A stretch of DNA of 7,356 nt. Origin: an uncultured Allobaculum sp. (lineage in GTDB: Bacteria > Bacillota_I > Bacilli_A > Erysipelotrichales > Erysipelotrichaceae). The notes beneath the pieces were generated by a model. The model searched no databases, was not told where the DNA came from, and worked only from the letters and a program-made list of their open reading frames with translations. The stretch is taken from NCBI GenBank assembly GCA_948467695.1, contig CAOKFJ010000083.1, positions 1 through 7,356 of the forward strand. Direction: 5' to 3'. Below, in pieces: positions 7,101-7,356 of the stretch. Both the position numbers and the translations under genes were made by a program. Within the stretch, counting starts at the first letter, position 1; each line of letters opens with the position of its first letter.

Positions 7101-7356
7101 CATGCAGTCGGCATCATAGCCGGCTTCGATACCTTCATTTTTCTGAATGGTGTTGAACCAGCGATTGAAGTCGTATTCCTGCGCGTTCGCGCCGGAACCT
7201 TTGGCTCCATCCATCCATACTTCAACAAAGTGACCATTGTTTCCGTATTTGTCGGAACCAAGGATTTCCTGAAGCTGGTTGTCGTAGTACTCGTTGTAGT
7301 CGAGCGCGTCATCCGCGCTTCCAGCGGGAAGCGGATTGCCGTCGGCATCTTTGTAG
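4176..7356 (-). CDS. Multimodular GH29 alpha-L-fucosidase, 5' end missing
   Basis: The frame is open from the right edge (first full codon at 7355) to TAA at 4176: 1059 residues, N-terminus and any signal peptide outside the window. The ATG at 7214 is internal to the catalytic fold. Residues 1-200 are the C-terminal part of a GH29 catalytic domain, a retaining enzyme releasing alpha-L-fucose. DYNEYYDNQLQEIL precedes VEVWMDGAKGSG, whose Asp49 is the likely nucleophile. WIGNESGYA supplies Glu101 as likely acid/base. LLNIPANDKGTL closes the domain. After it come F5/8 type C (about 221-348), a beta-sandwich (349-479), Calx-beta (482-590), a CBM6/35-like unit (592-744), an InlB B-repeat-like domain (751-825), a second copy of the CBM-like unit (826-973) and a helical FIVAR-like tail (976-1059). 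No LPXTG motif or C-terminal membrane helix is present. It is probably secreted or held at the surface by N-terminal or non-covalent means. GH29 is secure; substrate linkage is not determinable here. Confidence 0.93.
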   Translation of the reverse strand, partial: YKDADGNPLPAGSADDALDYNEYYDNQLQEILGSDKYGNNGHFVEVWMDGAKGSGANAQEYDFNRWFNTIQKNEGIEAGYDADCMLFGAESYTTVHWIGNESGYAHDNTWSKIKTNRANNTMDARYQGSYALGWEDGNQWSVPEADARITSGWFWGNNKKTPKSMTDLGNMYFGSVGNGATFLLNIPANDKGTLDKAIADRTLEFGAAIDNSFAINLAKSQGATIKANNVRGMDSAFSPAKLADNDDMTVWSTSDGTNEGQILIDLGGQKTFDCVSIEEAIQYGQRINSYKVEYKDSKGEWKVMKSGDTIGPKRLARTTAVRSDQVRITVSTPEGKTPVLSEVGVYKLDESFELQGAAPAGMDVTDVTDGSITTTGSWVQESGAQYVNNTNKYANPGATMTVPFTGTQITMIGTEDPNHGTADIYIDDVKVETINASKSPRATSQKIFVSETLAPGNHTLRVETKTKATGIEAFYIINNDNKGMVGIENARYTMNENETMEIKLVRVGGTAPIDVTFSPNPGSAIQDDFNTELVHNVHFAEGETEKTVTVETRRNTNKTGNRFFSGELTCADEDVILGYNVNARIDIIDEEGIDHGYSTTNPFVFPSEMDTTEVMQADLGILSDTVLESDGQWNMRVDEADWASNGKFVNCFHKDDTLTIPYTAKKAGTYSVKVFYRSGDPANSLKWSEPNGKIADGTVVAGDSQPTTTRSVTFDLVINEPGAGRLVFTGPEKKSPLLDCFEITPKELEERKVKLTVTTNEFGTASLTGENTVDAGDIEIDLLPNPGYKATEILVNGESVEITDPLILHDVTEDTTVQITYSFDKYTEENPYRFPKPGTSATLEAETFELHNTGSNEDWPLQISSASWASGGKFVNACDHNDSISLPYYAEAAGDYEFVLTFRSGDSRNSIEWSEASGKITAGSVSAGANDSAGSTHTASFTMHVEKAGAGVLTIAAGPNKAPQMDKFDITAPDPVDPVELNKSMLSFLIDTVAASTHNFGDTAAALAASLNSARAAHDEAATQKEIDDATDALHNTWLNSRIVPNEDLLAELAEEVRK
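4179..4430 (-). other. C-terminal helical FIVAR-like module
   Basis: The last 84 residues are predicted helical (ELNKSMLSFLIDTVA, ALAASLNSARAAHDEAATQKEID, DALHNTWLNSR) and rich in Ala. They end in IVPNEDLLAELAEEVRK. The ATQKEIDDATDAL and closing Pro-Asn pattern resembles FIVAR-type three-helix modules. There is no sorting signal after it. Confidence 0.6.
4437..4880 (-). repeat. Duplicated CBM6/35-like module, copy 2
   Basis: It repeats the copy 1 blocks: WASGGKFVN, LPY, AGDYEFVLTFRSGD, IEWSEASGKI, AGAGVLTI and DKFDIT. Copy 2 opens with PYRFPKPGTSATLEAETFEL, typical of CBM6/CBM35-type entry strands with Glu-Ala-Glu. It is separated from copy 1 by the InlB-like domain. Confidence 0.75.
4881..5105 (-). 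other. InlB B-repeat-like domain
   Basis: About 75 residues with VKLTVTTNEFGTASL, LLPNPGYKATEILVNGE and a closing TEDTTVQITYSF. This is the pattern of InlB B-repeat/Flg_new type beta domains (Gly-Tyr, then Val-Asn-Gly, then a final Thr-rich strand). It sits between the two duplicated modules as a spacer. Confidence 0.7.
5124..5582 (-). repeat. Duplicated CBM6/35-like module, copy 1
   Basis: The copy includes the block WASNGKFVN, then IPY, AGTYSVKVFYRSGD, LKWSEPNGKI, PGAGRLVF and DCFEIT. The same blocks recur in order in copy 2 (4437-4880), about half of aligned positions identical by eye across the core. It resembles carbohydrate-binding jelly-roll modules; a specific family is not assigned. 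Confidence 0.75.
5586..5912 (-). other. Calx-beta-like domain
   Basis: The segment opens with ENARYTMNENETMEIKLVR and has DDFN followed by HFAEGETEKTVTV, closing with ARIDIIDEE. This is the strand pattern and acidic end of Calx-beta repeats, which usually act as Ca2+-linked spacers in extracellular proteins. Confidence 0.7.
5918..6311 (-). other. Unassigned beta-sandwich (jelly-roll-like) module
   Basis: This is a beta-rich module between the F5/8 C and Calx-beta domains. ADIYIDDVKVETI and the later GNHTLRVETK are the pattern of small jelly-roll modules that often follow GH29 domains in Firmicutes. I cannot name a specific CBM family for it. Confidence 0.55.
6312..6695 (-). other. F5/8 type C (discoidin/CBM32-like) domain
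   Basis: The module directly follows the catalytic domain. It carries AFSPAKLADNDDMTVWST, the usual Asp-rich early motif, then ILIDLGGQKTFDCVSIEEA, KVEYKDSKGEWK and a closing VLSEVGVYKL. This matches the common GH29 C-terminal carbohydrate-binding-type beta-sandwich. Ligand binding is inferred from the family. Confidence 0.8.
6741..7355 (-). other. GH29 catalytic domain, C-terminal part
   Basis: The putative nucleophile Asp of WMDG is encoded at 7209-7211 and the putative acid/base Glu of GNES at 7053-7055, 52 residues later. This order and approximate spacing fit the GH29-B (1,3/1,4-fucosidase-like) group, where known pairs are about 43-44 residues apart; here the intervening loop is somewhat longer. 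Assignment of the two residues is by motif, not structure. Confidence 0.8.

Noticed and set aside
7212..7214. ATG at 7214 as the true start of the fucosidase
   Set aside because: The reading frame continues upstream with GH29-typical residues (DYNEYYDNQLQEIL, VEVW) and the ATG lies one residue before the likely nucleophile. The gene is truncated by the window edge.
1..7356. CRISPR arrays, insertion sequences, phage or defence genes
   Set aside because: No regularly spaced direct repeats, terminal inverted repeats or transposase, nuclease or toxin motifs were seen.

Overview
The window reads as chromosomal DNA of a Bacillota (Firmicutes) bacterium, most plausibly a gut or host-associated anaerobe. 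The grounds are a K+-dependent type membrane pyrophosphatase, AGGA-type ribosome binding sites, a tRNA with an encoded CCA end, and a very large multimodular GH29 alpha-L-fucosidase of the kind such bacteria use on host or dietary glycans. The module set of the fucosidase (F5/8 C, Calx-beta, InlB-like repeat, FIVAR-like C-terminus) recalls Erysipelotrichia or Clostridia, but I cannot assign a genus from this sequence alone.

Layout: 1-254 holds no supported gene. A strong hairpin terminator (about 249-289) follows a minus-strand tRNA-Glu(CTC) at 293-369. Next comes a gene-poor stretch of about 690 bp (370-1060), ending in a likely extended -10 promoter and a good ribosome binding site for hppA (1061-3145, plus), the membrane-bound ion-pumping pyrophosphatase. 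hppA has its own terminator (3181-3212). It converges on a small minus-strand DUF3788-type gene (3290-3727). A second non-coding stretch (3728-4175) carries the terminator (4041-4077) of a minus-strand fucosidase gene. That gene fills the rest of the window (4176 to the right edge) and lacks its 5' end.

These look like four independent transcription units, not one operon. hppA is a housekeeping energy-conservation gene: it couples PPi hydrolysis to Na+ and/or H+ export. The fucosidase is a secreted or surface glycan-degrading enzyme whose catalytic domain is followed by seven accessory modules, two of them a duplicated beta-sandwich unit. The DUF3788 protein is of unknown function. I see no CRISPR array, transposase, phage gene, toxin-antitoxin pair or defence operon. 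The most distinctive element is the architecture of the fucosidase.
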